DNA of 16,781 nt from JBCCSZ01 sp039199225 (GTDB lineage Bacteria; Bacteroidota; Bacteroidia; Chitinophagales; Saprospiraceae), in assembly GCA_039199225.1 (NCBI GenBank), contig JBCCSZ010000164.1, forward strand, positions 1 to 16,781, given 5' to 3'. The stretch's first letter is position 1. Each line of letters opens with the position of its first letter. The position numbers were made by a program, and so were the translations under genes. Below, piece after piece: positions 1 to 6,519 of this stretch. Below the pieces are notes generated by a model, which had not been told where the DNA came from, made no database searches, and saw only the letters and a program-made list of their open reading frames with translations.

Positions 1-67
1 ATGTTTTGTTAAAGATAAAAATTAATCGGATTTGATCTGTAGAGTCCTAAATAGATACAAATAATCA

Positions 68-775
68 ATGAAGAAATTATTTTATAGCTGCCTATTTTTA
101 ATCAGCAGCTTCCCCCTACTATCCCAAGTAAACATTGAAGAACAAAAAGTCGAATACGAAGGCAATCTTCGTCCAGCCTGCAGCGTCGTCCTCGAACCAG
201 AAAGCAAGGAAGTCAAAAAAAGATTTAAGGATTACATGAATCAAAAGCATGACGTCCGAATAAAAGGAATTGGCTTTCTAACCAACAAAGATGTCTTAAA
301 TGCAGAGGAAGTCCAACTCAAAACCATCAGCCCCAAAACAATTGACTTTTACGCACAGGTCGTAGAGAAAGACGGCAAAACACAGATGAGTCTTTTCGCC
401 GATTACGGATACGATATTTTTGTCTCCCCACAAGAAGATGCTTCTGCATTTGAAAATATGCGATTACTGCTCATTGATTTTTTGAACGACTACCTTCCCG
501 GCTATTACAGTCAGCAAGTCGAAGCAGCTCGTGATGTACTAAACAACTTAAAGGAGGAACGTTCAGAGATGAAAGAAGACATCGCCGAAAACAGCGAAGA
601 GATCGATGAAAAACTCAGTGAGATCAAAGACTTGCGAAAAGAAAACCAAGACCTGTCCAATGCACTCAATGAGCAAATAAAATTGTTGGACGAAAAAGAG
701 GCGGAGCTGCAACAGACAAAAACAGCATTGCAAAGGGTCAGCGACCAATTGCAATCTATGAGCAAAGAAAAATAA
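68..775 (+). CDS. Exported coiled-coil protein of unknown function
   Basis: Product is 235 aa and I do not recognise a named family. Residues 1-20 form a classical signal peptide (MKK start, hydrophobic core, end near LLSQ), so export to the periplasm or outer envelope is expected. Residues about 21-145 look like a mixed alpha/beta globular region. Residues about 147-235 are strongly charged with Glu/Lys and heptad-like Leu/Ile spacing, which indicates a long coiled coil. The ATG at 68 is the first in frame and is followed directly by the signal peptide, which supports this start. Upstream, TTTTG (4-8) and GGATTTG (28-34) are a poor but possible Bacteroidota promoter. It lies 90 bp before the DUF2383-type gene on the same strand, so they may be co-transcribed. 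No enzyme motif is visible. Confidence 0.75.
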   Translation: MKKLFYSCLFLISSFPLLSQVNIEEQKVEYEGNLRPACSVVLEPESKEVKKRFKDYMNQKHDVRIKGIGFLTNKDVLNAEEVQLKTISPKTIDFYAQVVEKDGKTQMSLFADYGYDIFVSPQEDASAFENMRLLLIDFLNDYLPGYYSQQVEAARDVLNNLKEERSEMKEDIAENSEEIDEKLSEIKDLRKENQDLSNALNEQIKLLDEKEAELQQTKTALQRVSDQLQSMSKEK

Positions 776-793
776 ATCCCAATCGACATAGTG

Positions 794-819
794 GAGCATC
801 GAACATTGATAGGATGCTC
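794..819 (+). other. Inverted repeat between two plus-strand genes
   Basis: GAGCATC at 794-800 pairs with GATGCTC at 813-819 across a 12-nt loop, about 20 nt after the upstream stop codon. There is no U-tract, so at best this is a weak attenuator or RNA-processing hairpin. It may have no function. Confidence 0.3.
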
Positions 820-865
820 AAGTTGTCAAAAAAACTCATTATTTAACTTCACAAATATTTAAAAT

Positions 866-1312
866 ATGGATAAATCAAAAATCATAGCACAACTCAACAG
901 ACTATTGGTACTCAACAAAGACGCCCAGAAAGGATACACAGAGTTGGGAAATATTTCTCAAGATGTTGAAATGAAGCGTTGGTTGTTCGACCATGCCAAG
1001 ATGCGCGCAACTTTTGTCAGACAACTCGAAAAGGAAATCAGGTTTATGGATGGAAACCCAGCCGATAGCAGCAGTCTACTTTCCGAGTTACACCGTTTTT
1101 GGATGGATTTGAAAAACAAAGTGACATCAGATGATATTGGAATTGTCATCGATGAAGCCATGCGAGGCGAACAGAAAGCCCTCGAAGATTTTAAAGATGT
1201 TCTAGCGTCTACCGACATGCCGGAAAACCTGCGCCGCATGATCCTCGGACAATACGACACCGTCCGCAATTCCATGAAGACATTGGAGCAACTCCAGGTC
1301 ATTCACGAATAA
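866..1312 (+). CDS. PA2169-type four-helix-bundle protein (DUF2383)
   Basis: Product is 148 aa, the usual length for this ferritin-like family, with no signal peptide, so it is cytoplasmic. The whole protein reads as four amphipathic helices: about 3-30 (LNRLLVLNKDAQKGYTELG), 34-62, 73-112 and 118-146. The opening pattern, a short helix with LNxLLxxNxDAxxGY followed by an acidic/helical segment, is typical of PA2169/DUF2383 proteins, often annotated as stress-related in Bacteroidota. The molecular function is not established; ferritin-like folds can bind di-metal centres, but I cannot assign a complete metal site here. The ATG at 866 is the first in frame. A strong terminator follows 23 nt after the stop. 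Confidence 0.9.
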   Translation: MDKSKIIAQLNRLLVLNKDAQKGYTELGNISQDVEMKRWLFDHAKMRATFVRQLEKEIRFMDGNPADSSSLLSELHRFWMDLKNKVTSDDIGIVIDEAMRGEQKALEDFKDVLASTDMPENLRRMILGQYDTVRNSMKTLEQLQVIHE

Positions 1313-1335
1313 ACGACTGGCAGACCGCTTCAATC

Positions 1336-1361
1336 GCCCGGTGCTTCACCGGGCTTTTTTT
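1336..1361 (+). terminator. Rho-independent terminator of the DUF2383 gene
   Basis: GCCCGGTG (1336-1343) pairs perfectly with CACCGGGC (1347-1354) across a 3-nt loop and is followed at once by seven T (1355-1361). It is oriented for the plus strand; the minus-strand side has no U-tract. Confidence 0.88.
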
Positions 1362-1398
1362 ATGTAGCAATGAATTGGATAAACAAAAAGCAGTAGAC

Positions 1399-1416
1399 TT
1401 CTGCAAGGCTGCAGAA
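1399..1416 (-). terminator. Possible weak terminator of the 97-aa gene
   Basis: TTCTGCA (1399-1405) and TGCAGAA (1410-1416) form a 7-bp stem with a 4-nt loop. Read on the minus strand it lies about 60 nt after the stop of the 97-aa gene, with a T5 run some ten bases further on. That spacing is poor for a rho-independent terminator, so this is only a candidate. Confidence 0.3.
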
Positions 1417-1478
1417 CCCTAGACACCGAAAACAATGCAATGGTTTGACTTTAAAAACGCTCCCCGTAAAACGGTAAA

Positions 1479-1772
1479 TTACAAAACCCTAAACAGTCCT
1501 TTTTTTCGGATGAACTGTGTGATCCGTTCTTTTCCGTTTCCGGCACGTGCCAGTAAATCCAACATCTGATCGTGCTGTTCAATACTGATTTTAGCGTCTT
1601 CACCCAATTGACGGATGACCCTGTGCAAGTCTTGTTCGGCAATTTCCAGAAACCCCCTCTTCATCAGCGCCCGAGCCCCCTTGAACGGGTCGATGGCTAC
1701 CTCTTTTTGAAGATTTGGGTTTCCACTTTTGTTGGCTGCTTCAATTACTTCGTGTAATCTGAGATTGATCAT
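1479..1772 (-). CDS. Small helical protein of unknown function (97 aa)
   Basis: I do not recognise this protein. It is 97 aa, cytoplasmic (no signal peptide or membrane segment), charged and predicted to be mostly helical. Residues about 28-60 (DPFKGARALMKRGFLEIAEQ onward) and 63-90 look like successive amphipathic helices. It is preferred over the overlapping frames because its codon use is ordinary and an AAGGA-like ribosome site sits about 10 nt before the ATG at 1772. It lies 391 bp downstream of the histidine kinase gene on the same strand, and that long gap suggests its own promoter. A DNA- or protein-binding accessory role is possible but nothing in the sequence shows it. Confidence 0.62.
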   Translation of the reverse strand: MINLRLHEVIEAANKSGNPNLQKEVAIDPFKGARALMKRGFLEIAEQDLHRVIRQLGEDAKISIEQHDQMLDLLARAGNGKERITQFIRKKGLFRVL

Positions 1773-2163
1773 TGTTAAAATCGTCCTTATAATTGATTAA
1801 GCTGCGACACACGATTGTCAAGGTTTTAATTCGAATCCACTACAAACCCCGTGGTTCCTTTCGATCCATTGGATAGGTAGGCATCCGCCTTAAATCCTTT
1901 CATTCATCGATCACAACTTTATTTGATTATACGCTGAAAAGCGCGCGAATATAATACTTTATTTTACAAAATTGACTTGTCAAAAGGATTTTAGCTTTCA
2001 GAGCTGAAGCAAAACAGGAGATTGGGGTTATTTAACCTGCTACTAATCTAATAAAAAATACGCTCAAAACAAATTCCACTTGGGACTATTTCGCAGCTCA
2101 AAAAAGCAACATCATACATGCAGGGGTCAACAAAATTTGCCCTTATAACAAGTTCCAACGGAT
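1773..2163. other. Intergenic gap, kinase to 97-aa gene
   Basis: No ORF here is convincing. The one signal I see is a near-palindrome, TTGAC-N2-GTCAA at 1972-1983, followed on the minus strand by a very AT-rich stretch. It could be part of a promoter or operator for the 97-aa gene, but no exact TAnnTTTG box was found on that strand. No good terminator hairpin for the kinase gene was seen. Confidence 0.4.
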
Positions 2164-3456
2164 TTAAGTAGCCAAATCCTTCGGAATCGTAAAGAAGAAG
2201 GTACTTCCCTCCAAGGGCATACTTGTAACACCAATCTCTCCCTGATGTTTTTCAACAACCTTTTGACAGATCGATAAACCAATACCTGTTCCTTCGTACA
2301 CTTCCTGATTGTGTAAACGCTTAAACAGTCCAAAAATTTTCTCCTTGTCCTGATCCGAAATCCCGATGCCATTGTCTTGTATCTCAAAAAAGTGCTCTTC
2401 CTTCTTACTCTGATAAGTGATATTAATGACTGGCTTGGTATTGTCGGGAACGAACTTGACACCATTGGCAATTAGATTTTGAAAGACCAATTGTATCAAG
2501 CTTTTGTCGGCACGGATACTGCCTGGAAGCTCCCCAATTTTGATCTCCGCAGCCTTTTGGTTGAGCGTCACCTTCAAATCATTCATTACCCTGTTGATGA
2601 TTTCAATAGGCTCACACTCTTCAATCTTTAGCCTATTGTGGGTAATGGACGAAAACTTCAACAAGTCCTCCGTCGTATCCCGAAGGCGCTCGGCAGAATC
2701 GATCACATAATGAAAATACTCTTTCTCCGACCCCTTCAGCCTGTCCGTCAACCCTCGATACAGCAACTTACTAAAATTGATGACATTCTGTGTCGGAGAT
2801 CGAAGGTCGTGCGCAGCCAGATAAGCGTATTGCTCCAATAGCTGATTGGACTCGACCAACTCCGAATTCTTTTTCTGCAAATCCAGGTTGATCTTTTTGA
2901 AGATATAGGTGATTTCGTAATAGACCAATAAAAGGGAGCAAATGGCGAAGACAATTTCGATGACAATCACGACAGTGAGCTTGCGCTCTGCATCCCTCTC
3001 CAAATCAAAAACGATTGTGTTCATCTTACCCAAAAAATCATCTTGATTTTGGCGAAAACCCTCCAGCTCGGAAGTCACCAACCTGTTGGCTCGCCCAATG
3101 AACCGAGCCGCCTGCTCGATATTGGCGCTCAACAAAATGAGCCGCTGTCGAATGTCATCCTTGAAACGACTGCCCAAACCAATGGGTTGGAACTTATCGA
3201 TCAGGTACGCATGCGATACTTCCCACTTATCGTAAAATTCTTGTATTTCGTCCTGAGAGATGCTTTCCGGATTGGCCTTGTGGGCGTAGAGGAGGGCTAC
3301 CAACTTTTGGCTGTACATCCGCTGACGCCCACCGATGTTGATAATTTCGGCATCCGCCCGCTTGTTGTAAAGCCAGTATTGAATAAAAAGCTGATTGAGC
3401 AAAATGACGCTAATCGAGATTATTGTAGCATAAAAGTAAATCCGGCTATGCTTCAT
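2164..3456 (-). CDS. Membrane sensor histidine kinase with PilJ-type sensor
   Basis: Product is 430 aa. TM1 is about residues 9-29 and TM2 about 160-180, enclosing a periplasmic helical sensor. Residues 39-51 (INIGGRQRMYSQK) match the conserved start of the type IV pili methyl-accepting chemotaxis transducer N-terminal (PilJ-type) domain, known from NarX and PilJ relatives as a four-helix ligand-sensing bundle. A short coiled linker (about 185-208) leads into HisKA, with the phosphoacceptor His216 in AHDLRSP. The HATPase_c domain has its N-box at 327-331 (NLIAN), G1 at 361-365 (DNGIG) and G2 at 389-394 (GTGIGL), so the kinase appears complete. There is no HAMP or PAS domain. It lies 51 bp downstream of a single-domain response regulator on the same strand, so the two probably form an operon and a phosphorelay. 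The signal is unknown. Confidence 0.95.
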   Translation of the reverse strand: MKHSRIYFYATIISISVILLNQLFIQYWLYNKRADAEIINIGGRQRMYSQKLVALLYAHKANPESISQDEIQEFYDKWEVSHAYLIDKFQPIGLGSRFKDDIRQRLILLSANIEQAARFIGRANRLVTSELEGFRQNQDDFLGKMNTIVFDLERDAERKLTVVIVIEIVFAICSLLLVYYEITYIFKKINLDLQKKNSELVESNQLLEQYAYLAAHDLRSPTQNVINFSKLLYRGLTDRLKGSEKEYFHYVIDSAERLRDTTEDLLKFSSITHNRLKIEECEPIEIINRVMNDLKVTLNQKAAEIKIGELPGSIRADKSLIQLVFQNLIANGVKFVPDNTKPVINITYQSKKEEHFFEIQDNGIGISDQDKEKIFGLFKRLHNQEVYEGTGIGLSICQKVVEKHQGEIGVTSMPLEGSTFFFTIPKDLAT

Positions 3457-3507
3457 TTACAGTTCATTGAAGTTGCAGTTTGCCTCGAATAAAACCTGGG
3501 GTTGGTA

Positions 3508-3918
3508 CTATCCATTGATAAATTGCAACTCTTCGGTCAAGGCTCTAAGATGTGAAGTTTCAAGGGGTTTGTTGATTAGCTTATGTACAATATCCAGTTC
3601 TTCTGCCTTGGCAACATCCTGTGTGTAAAGAGAAGTGGTCAGCATAATAATGACCGGAGACTCCCGAATGCCCAATTTCTGATATGCCTGGATGAACTGC
3701 CAGCCATTAAGCTGGGGCATGTTGATGTCTAGAAAGATAGCATCTGGCAGAACAGGAGATGCTTCCTTGCAAAGTCGTTCAAAATACTTAAGCGCTTCCA
3801 ATGGGGAAGTAAAGAATAGCGCTTCTTCACAAAGATTGGATTCTTCGACCACTATTTTGTGAAAAACGTTTGTCGGATGGTCGTCATCTATGAAAACAAG
3901 GAGTTTAAACTTCTTCAT
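3508..3918 (-). CDS. Single-domain response regulator (CheY/Rcp1-like)
   Basis: Product is 136 aa from the ATG at 3918 and consists of one receiver domain with no output domain. The acidic pocket is D11-D13, the phosphoacceptor is Asp64 (FLDINMPQLNGWQF), the switch Thr is in MLTTS (94-95) and the conserved Lys is K117 (INKPL). The fold and NGWQF signature resemble Rcp1-type regulators that pair with phytochrome-like and other kinases in Bacteroidota. An in-frame ATG at 3948 would add 10 residues, but a TAnnTTTG promoter box (3937-3944) lies inside that extension, and receiver domains usually begin with MKK-hydrophobic as here. It is the first gene of the likely operon with the histidine kinase. 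Its output is probably by protein-protein contact or phosphotransfer. Confidence 0.93.
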   Translation of the reverse strand: MKKFKLLVFIDDDHPTNVFHKIVVEESNLCEEALFFTSPLEALKYFERLCKEASPVLPDAIFLDINMPQLNGWQFIQAYQKLGIRESPVIIMLTTSLYTQDVAKAEELDIVHKLINKPLETSHLRALTEELQFING

Positions 3919-3936
3919 ACACACGTCTACTTTATA

Positions 3937-3944
3937 CAAAGTTA
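3937..3944 (-). promoter_or_regulatory. Bacteroidota -7 box of the regulator-kinase operon
   Basis: The minus strand reads TAACTTTG, an exact match to TAnnTTTG. A TTG (3962-3960 on the minus strand) lies 15 nt upstream, slightly shorter than the usual spacing to the -33 element. Transcription would begin near 3930, giving a very short leader before the ATG at 3918. Confidence 0.55.
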
Positions 3945-4230
3945 ACATAAAAATGGTGCCAACATACTTCAGTTACTCTATTGTTGTAACACTAATCTTT
4001 TTTTGACAAATGGCAGATACCCTCTAGTATTTAGGTATCTTACTTACGTTTGAAGAAATGCAATAGTCTTTGACAATATGGAATCCACCCTGTAAACATT
4101 CTTACGGATTGGCAATTTGGAGGGCCAATTGGTGGATACTACTAGCGCTTTGAGGGATTTTAACCTAGAACAAATTTAAAACAAAATATTCGTAGTCTGG
4201 TTCGATTACATATATAGATTTTAATGCAAA
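3945..4230. other. Intergenic region with nested inverted repeats
   Basis: No gene is seen. The notable structure is a nested inverted repeat: ATCCACC (4083-4089) with GGTGGAT (4131-4137) encloses ATTGGC (4108-4113) with GCCAAT (4124-4129). It lies about 140-190 bp upstream of the response regulator promoter, so it could be an upstream regulatory site or an RNA structure. No partner transcript is evident. Confidence 0.4.
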
Positions 4231-4264
4231 TAAGCTGCTCAGATGCCTTTATCCGAGCAGCTTA
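4231..4264 (-). terminator. Terminator of the AraC-dehydrogenase unit
   Basis: TAAGCTGCTC (4231-4240) and GAGCAGCTTA (4255-4264) form a perfect 10-bp stem with a 14-nt loop, 27 nt after the dehydrogenase stop. On the minus strand it is followed by TTTGCATT, an imperfect U-tract. No other gene reads into it. Confidence 0.75.
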
Positions 4265-4291
4265 ACAGCTTTCAGCCTTTTTCAAGAGTCC

Positions 4292-5155
4292 CTACTGATT
4301 TTCCAAATACTGGTGGATGGCAGCAAAATCCAGCCGTCCCATCCCTTTCTTACAAGCATTGGCATACAGCTCCTTGCTCAGGTTGGCCAGGTAGAGAGGT
4401 TGCTGGAGTTCATAGGCCGTCACCGCAGCAAGGTGCAAATCCTTTTGCATCCACTCCAGCGGAAACTGGACTTCGTAATCACCTTGCCGGATCATCCCAG
4501 CTTTGAACTTTGTAAATGGAGCCGAAACAACCAAGTTGGGTAAAACATCAAGTAGAAATTCCTTGGAAATGCCCATTTTCTCTCCCAAAAGCAGGGCCTC
4601 TGAAAAGACCAGCATCGATTGAGCCAGCATGATGTTGACCAACATCTTAAAGGAAGCCCCTTTCCCAACTGCTCCAATATGCTGTACCTTATCCCCCATC
4701 GCTTCCAACAAGGGCCGTACCTTTTCCAGCAGAGCGGATTCTCCCCCCACAAAAAAACTTAATATCCCCTTTTCAGCATGGGGCTTGGTACCCGCTACTG
4801 GTGCATCTAAAAACCCAACCGAATGGCTTGCAGCTTGTTGACTACAGGCGATGCTGAAGGAGGGATTTACGGTGCTACAGTCGACCCATAGAGCATTTTG
4901 CTTCATCGCCGACAGTGCTGCTCCTGCTCCCCAAAAACAATCAGCCACCACTTCTGGCGTAGAAAGCATGCTGATAACGATGTCTGCATCTGCAACGGCC
5001 AGCTTTAGACTATCTGCCGTCTCCGCCCCCATTTCCAACAGTTTCTCAACGGGCGCTTTCGATCGATTGAATACAGTCAATTTATACTTTGCTTTGAGCA
5101 AATTGGCCGCCATGCGGCTTCCCATGATACCGAGTCCTACAAATGTTATATTCAT
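4292..5155 (-). CDS. NAD(P)-dependent beta-hydroxyacid dehydrogenase
   Basis: Product is 287 aa, the normal length for the 3-hydroxyisobutyrate dehydrogenase/glyoxylate-succinic semialdehyde reductase family. The Rossmann fold opens with GLGIMGSRMA (7-16). The second strand ends in NRS (30-32), where the Arg after Asn usually favours NADPH over NADH. The substrate-binding segment is at 92-97 (DCSTVN) and 118-123 (APVAGT). The catalytic Lys170 is in GASFKMLVN with Asn174, and the C-terminal helical domain carries MQKDL (236-240), matching the substrate-closing Lys-Asp of GLYR-type enzymes. It probably reduces small aldehydes or 2-oxo acids to hydroxyacids in the cytoplasm; the substrate cannot be fixed from sequence. 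It follows the AraC-family gene by 139 bp on the same strand and may be its target. There is no Shine-Dalgarno, and the ATG at 5155 begins directly with the Rossmann strand. Confidence 0.93.
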   Translation of the reverse strand: MNITFVGLGIMGSRMAANLLKAKYKLTVFNRSKAPVEKLLEMGAETADSLKLAVADADIVISMLSTPEVVADCFWGAGAALSAMKQNALWVDCSTVNPSFSIACSQQAASHSVGFLDAPVAGTKPHAEKGILSFFVGGESALLEKVRPLLEAMGDKVQHIGAVGKGASFKMLVNIMLAQSMLVFSEALLLGEKMGISKEFLLDVLPNLVVSAPFTKFKAGMIRQGDYEVQFPLEWMQKDLHLAAVTAYELQQPLYLANLSKELYANACKKGMGRLDFAAIHQYLENQ

Positions 5156-5294
5156 ATCTTATTTTTTTAATGTTATACTTAGATTTGCCCTGCCAGAACC
5201 GACCAAGCAGGCACCAGCAAGCTGATCTTAACCCAAGCTGCCATCTTTATCATTCACTGCAACTTGATTTAATTCGATCAAAAGCTGTTCTTGT

Positions 5295-6167
5295 TTATTG
5301 CTTGCGATGGAGCTTTAGCAAATACTGTTTGGGCGACTGCCCCACCCTTTTTTTGAATTCCCGAATGAAATAAGAAGTGTTCTCATAACCAACTTCGTAA
5401 GCAACATCACCGACAGAGCGCTCTCGCTGCTGAAAGAGGTCAACAGCCTTGTCCAAGCGGCGATCTTTCAACCATTTTTGTGGCGTGCTGCCGTAAAAAG
5501 TCTTGAAATCGCGGCGAAAAGAACTCAAACTGCGGCCTGTCAGGTAAGCATAATCCTCTACCTTTAAGGGCTTATCGTAGTTGTTTTCCATAAAGGATTT
5601 GATACTTCTCTTCTTGGGTAGCGTTAGTCGGAAAAGGAAATCTGCCAGCTTTTGTGCGCTTACCAAACCGTTGAGCAGATGCAGCAATTCCAGGGTCTTG
5701 AGTTGTAAAATACTTTTGGACGAAATCTGATTGTGCGCATAGATGTGCAAAAGCGACTCGACAAATTGACGAACAACTGCAATGGCTCCTAAGTGTAGAT
5801 GGTCTGGCGCAGCCTCTTTGGAAAAGGCGGTGACCTTTGATGTAGACAAGAACTCGTGGATGGTCCGATCGTCGAAGTAAAACAAAACACTTTTGAAATG
5901 GCCACCGGACGGAATCAGGTCGGAAATGTAGTAAAGCCCCCTCGGAATGAATATGATTTCATTGGGTTTCACCACTAGCTGGCGGCCTTCATAGGTCTCG
6001 ATATGTTGTTCGCCTGCCAACAAAACAGAGATGACGTGATTGGAAATGTAGCCTTGGCGTTTGAGGAGTGGCTCCTGCAATTCTTTGGTCAGAATGCAAT
6101 TGTTGCCGTCTCGCAAAATGACTTTGACGCGCGCATCGGAAAAAAGACGTTGGGGAATCAGGATCAT
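5295..6167 (-). CDS. AraC-family transcriptional regulator
   Basis: From the ATG at 6167 the product is 290 aa. The reading frame extends to a TTG at 6212 (305 aa), but TTG starts are uncommon in this phylum, so the ATG is preferred. In the longer numbering, residues about 35-130 form a cupin-like sensing domain (GEQHIETYEGRQLVVKPNEI) and about 140-195 a helical linker. The DNA-binding domain spans 203-301 with two helix-turn-helix units near 217-238 (VEDYAYLTGRSLSSFRRDFK) and 266-287 (VGDVAYEVGYENTSYFIREF), ending in the AraC signature FKKRVGQSPKQY. The N-terminal layout resembles ExsA-like AraC_N regulators. The dehydrogenase gene lies 139 bp downstream on the same strand, so control of that enzyme or of its own promoter is plausible. 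The inducer is unknown. Confidence 0.92.
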   Translation of the reverse strand: MILIPQRLFSDARVKVILRDGNNCILTKELQEPLLKRQGYISNHVISVLLAGEQHIETYEGRQLVVKPNEIIFIPRGLYYISDLIPSGGHFKSVLFYFDDRTIHEFLSTSKVTAFSKEAAPDHLHLGAIAVVRQFVESLLHIYAHNQISSKSILQLKTLELLHLLNGLVSAQKLADFLFRLTLPKKRSIKSFMENNYDKPLKVEDYAYLTGRSLSSFRRDFKTFYGSTPQKWLKDRRLDKAVDLFQQRERSVGDVAYEVGYENTSYFIREFKKRVGQSPKQYLLKLHRKQ

Positions 6168-6422
6168 CTTTGCTTGTTTTAAAAGTGCGTTTTCAGCATC
6201 CGTAAGTGCCAAAGGATTACAATCATTCGCAGCCTTCGGTCTAGCTGCCTTGCAAACATCCGCAATTCCCGAATTTAAAAATAGTCCAAATCGATCAAAA
6301 ACCCTTGGAATGCACCAAAGTCGGTAGATCAGAGAAAATAAGCCATTAGATTTCTTACATAATGCTTTGGGGAGTACATATCAAGGGCGACTCTTGCTTT
6401 TTGCCCAGACCAAGACATTCTA
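6168..6422. other. Divergent intergenic region, AraC side
   Basis: This stretch lies between the AraC-family gene (minus) and the thioredoxin-like gene (plus). It should hold the promoter of the AraC unit, but no exact TAnnTTTG box was found on the minus strand. The nearest is a degenerate CCTTTG at 6211-6216. No ORF or terminator hairpin is convincing here. Confidence 0.4.
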
Positions 6423-6457
6423 TTTGGCACATTTTTACAAAATTGACATTAATTTTG
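6423..6457 (+). promoter_or_regulatory. Promoter of the thioredoxin-like T9SS gene
   Basis: TTTG at 6423-6426 (-33) and TAATTTTG at 6450-6457 (-7, exact TAnnTTTG) are separated by 23 nt, at the upper end of the range reported for Bacteroidota promoters. Transcription would begin near 6463, leaving a leader of about 57 nt before the ATG at 6520. Confidence 0.6.
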
Positions 6458-6466
6458 CAACGCTTG

Positions 6467-6480
6467 ACACTTCAAAGTGT
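6467..6480. promoter_or_regulatory. Palindrome at the predicted transcription start
   Basis: ACACTT-CA-AAGTGT is a perfect 6-bp inverted repeat with a 2-bp centre, placed just after the predicted start site. TTGACA also occurs twice 21 bp apart (6443-6448 and 6464-6469), two helical turns, flanking the -7 box. This could be an operator for a dimeric regulator or a short leader hairpin. Confidence 0.4.
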
Positions 6481-6519
6481 TAGTAAATATTAACGATAAC
6501 GCTCAAATTAGATTTACCT

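Noticed and set aside
1972..1983. TTGAC-N2-GTCAA as a sigma70-type promoter of the 97-aa gene
   Set aside because: No matching -10 or TAnnTTTG box is found at a normal distance; recorded only as a possible palindrome.
3043..3492. Plus-strand 149-aa frame across the histidine kinase
   Set aside because: It is antisense to the sensor domain and the kinase start, which carry recognised motifs.
4045..4052. Plus-strand TACGTTTG box
   Set aside because: It matches the -7 consensus but no plus-strand gene or terminator lies downstream; chance match.
5180..5187. Plus-strand TAGATTTG box between AraC-family and dehydrogenase genes
   Set aside because: Both flanking genes are on the minus strand, so there is nothing for it to drive.
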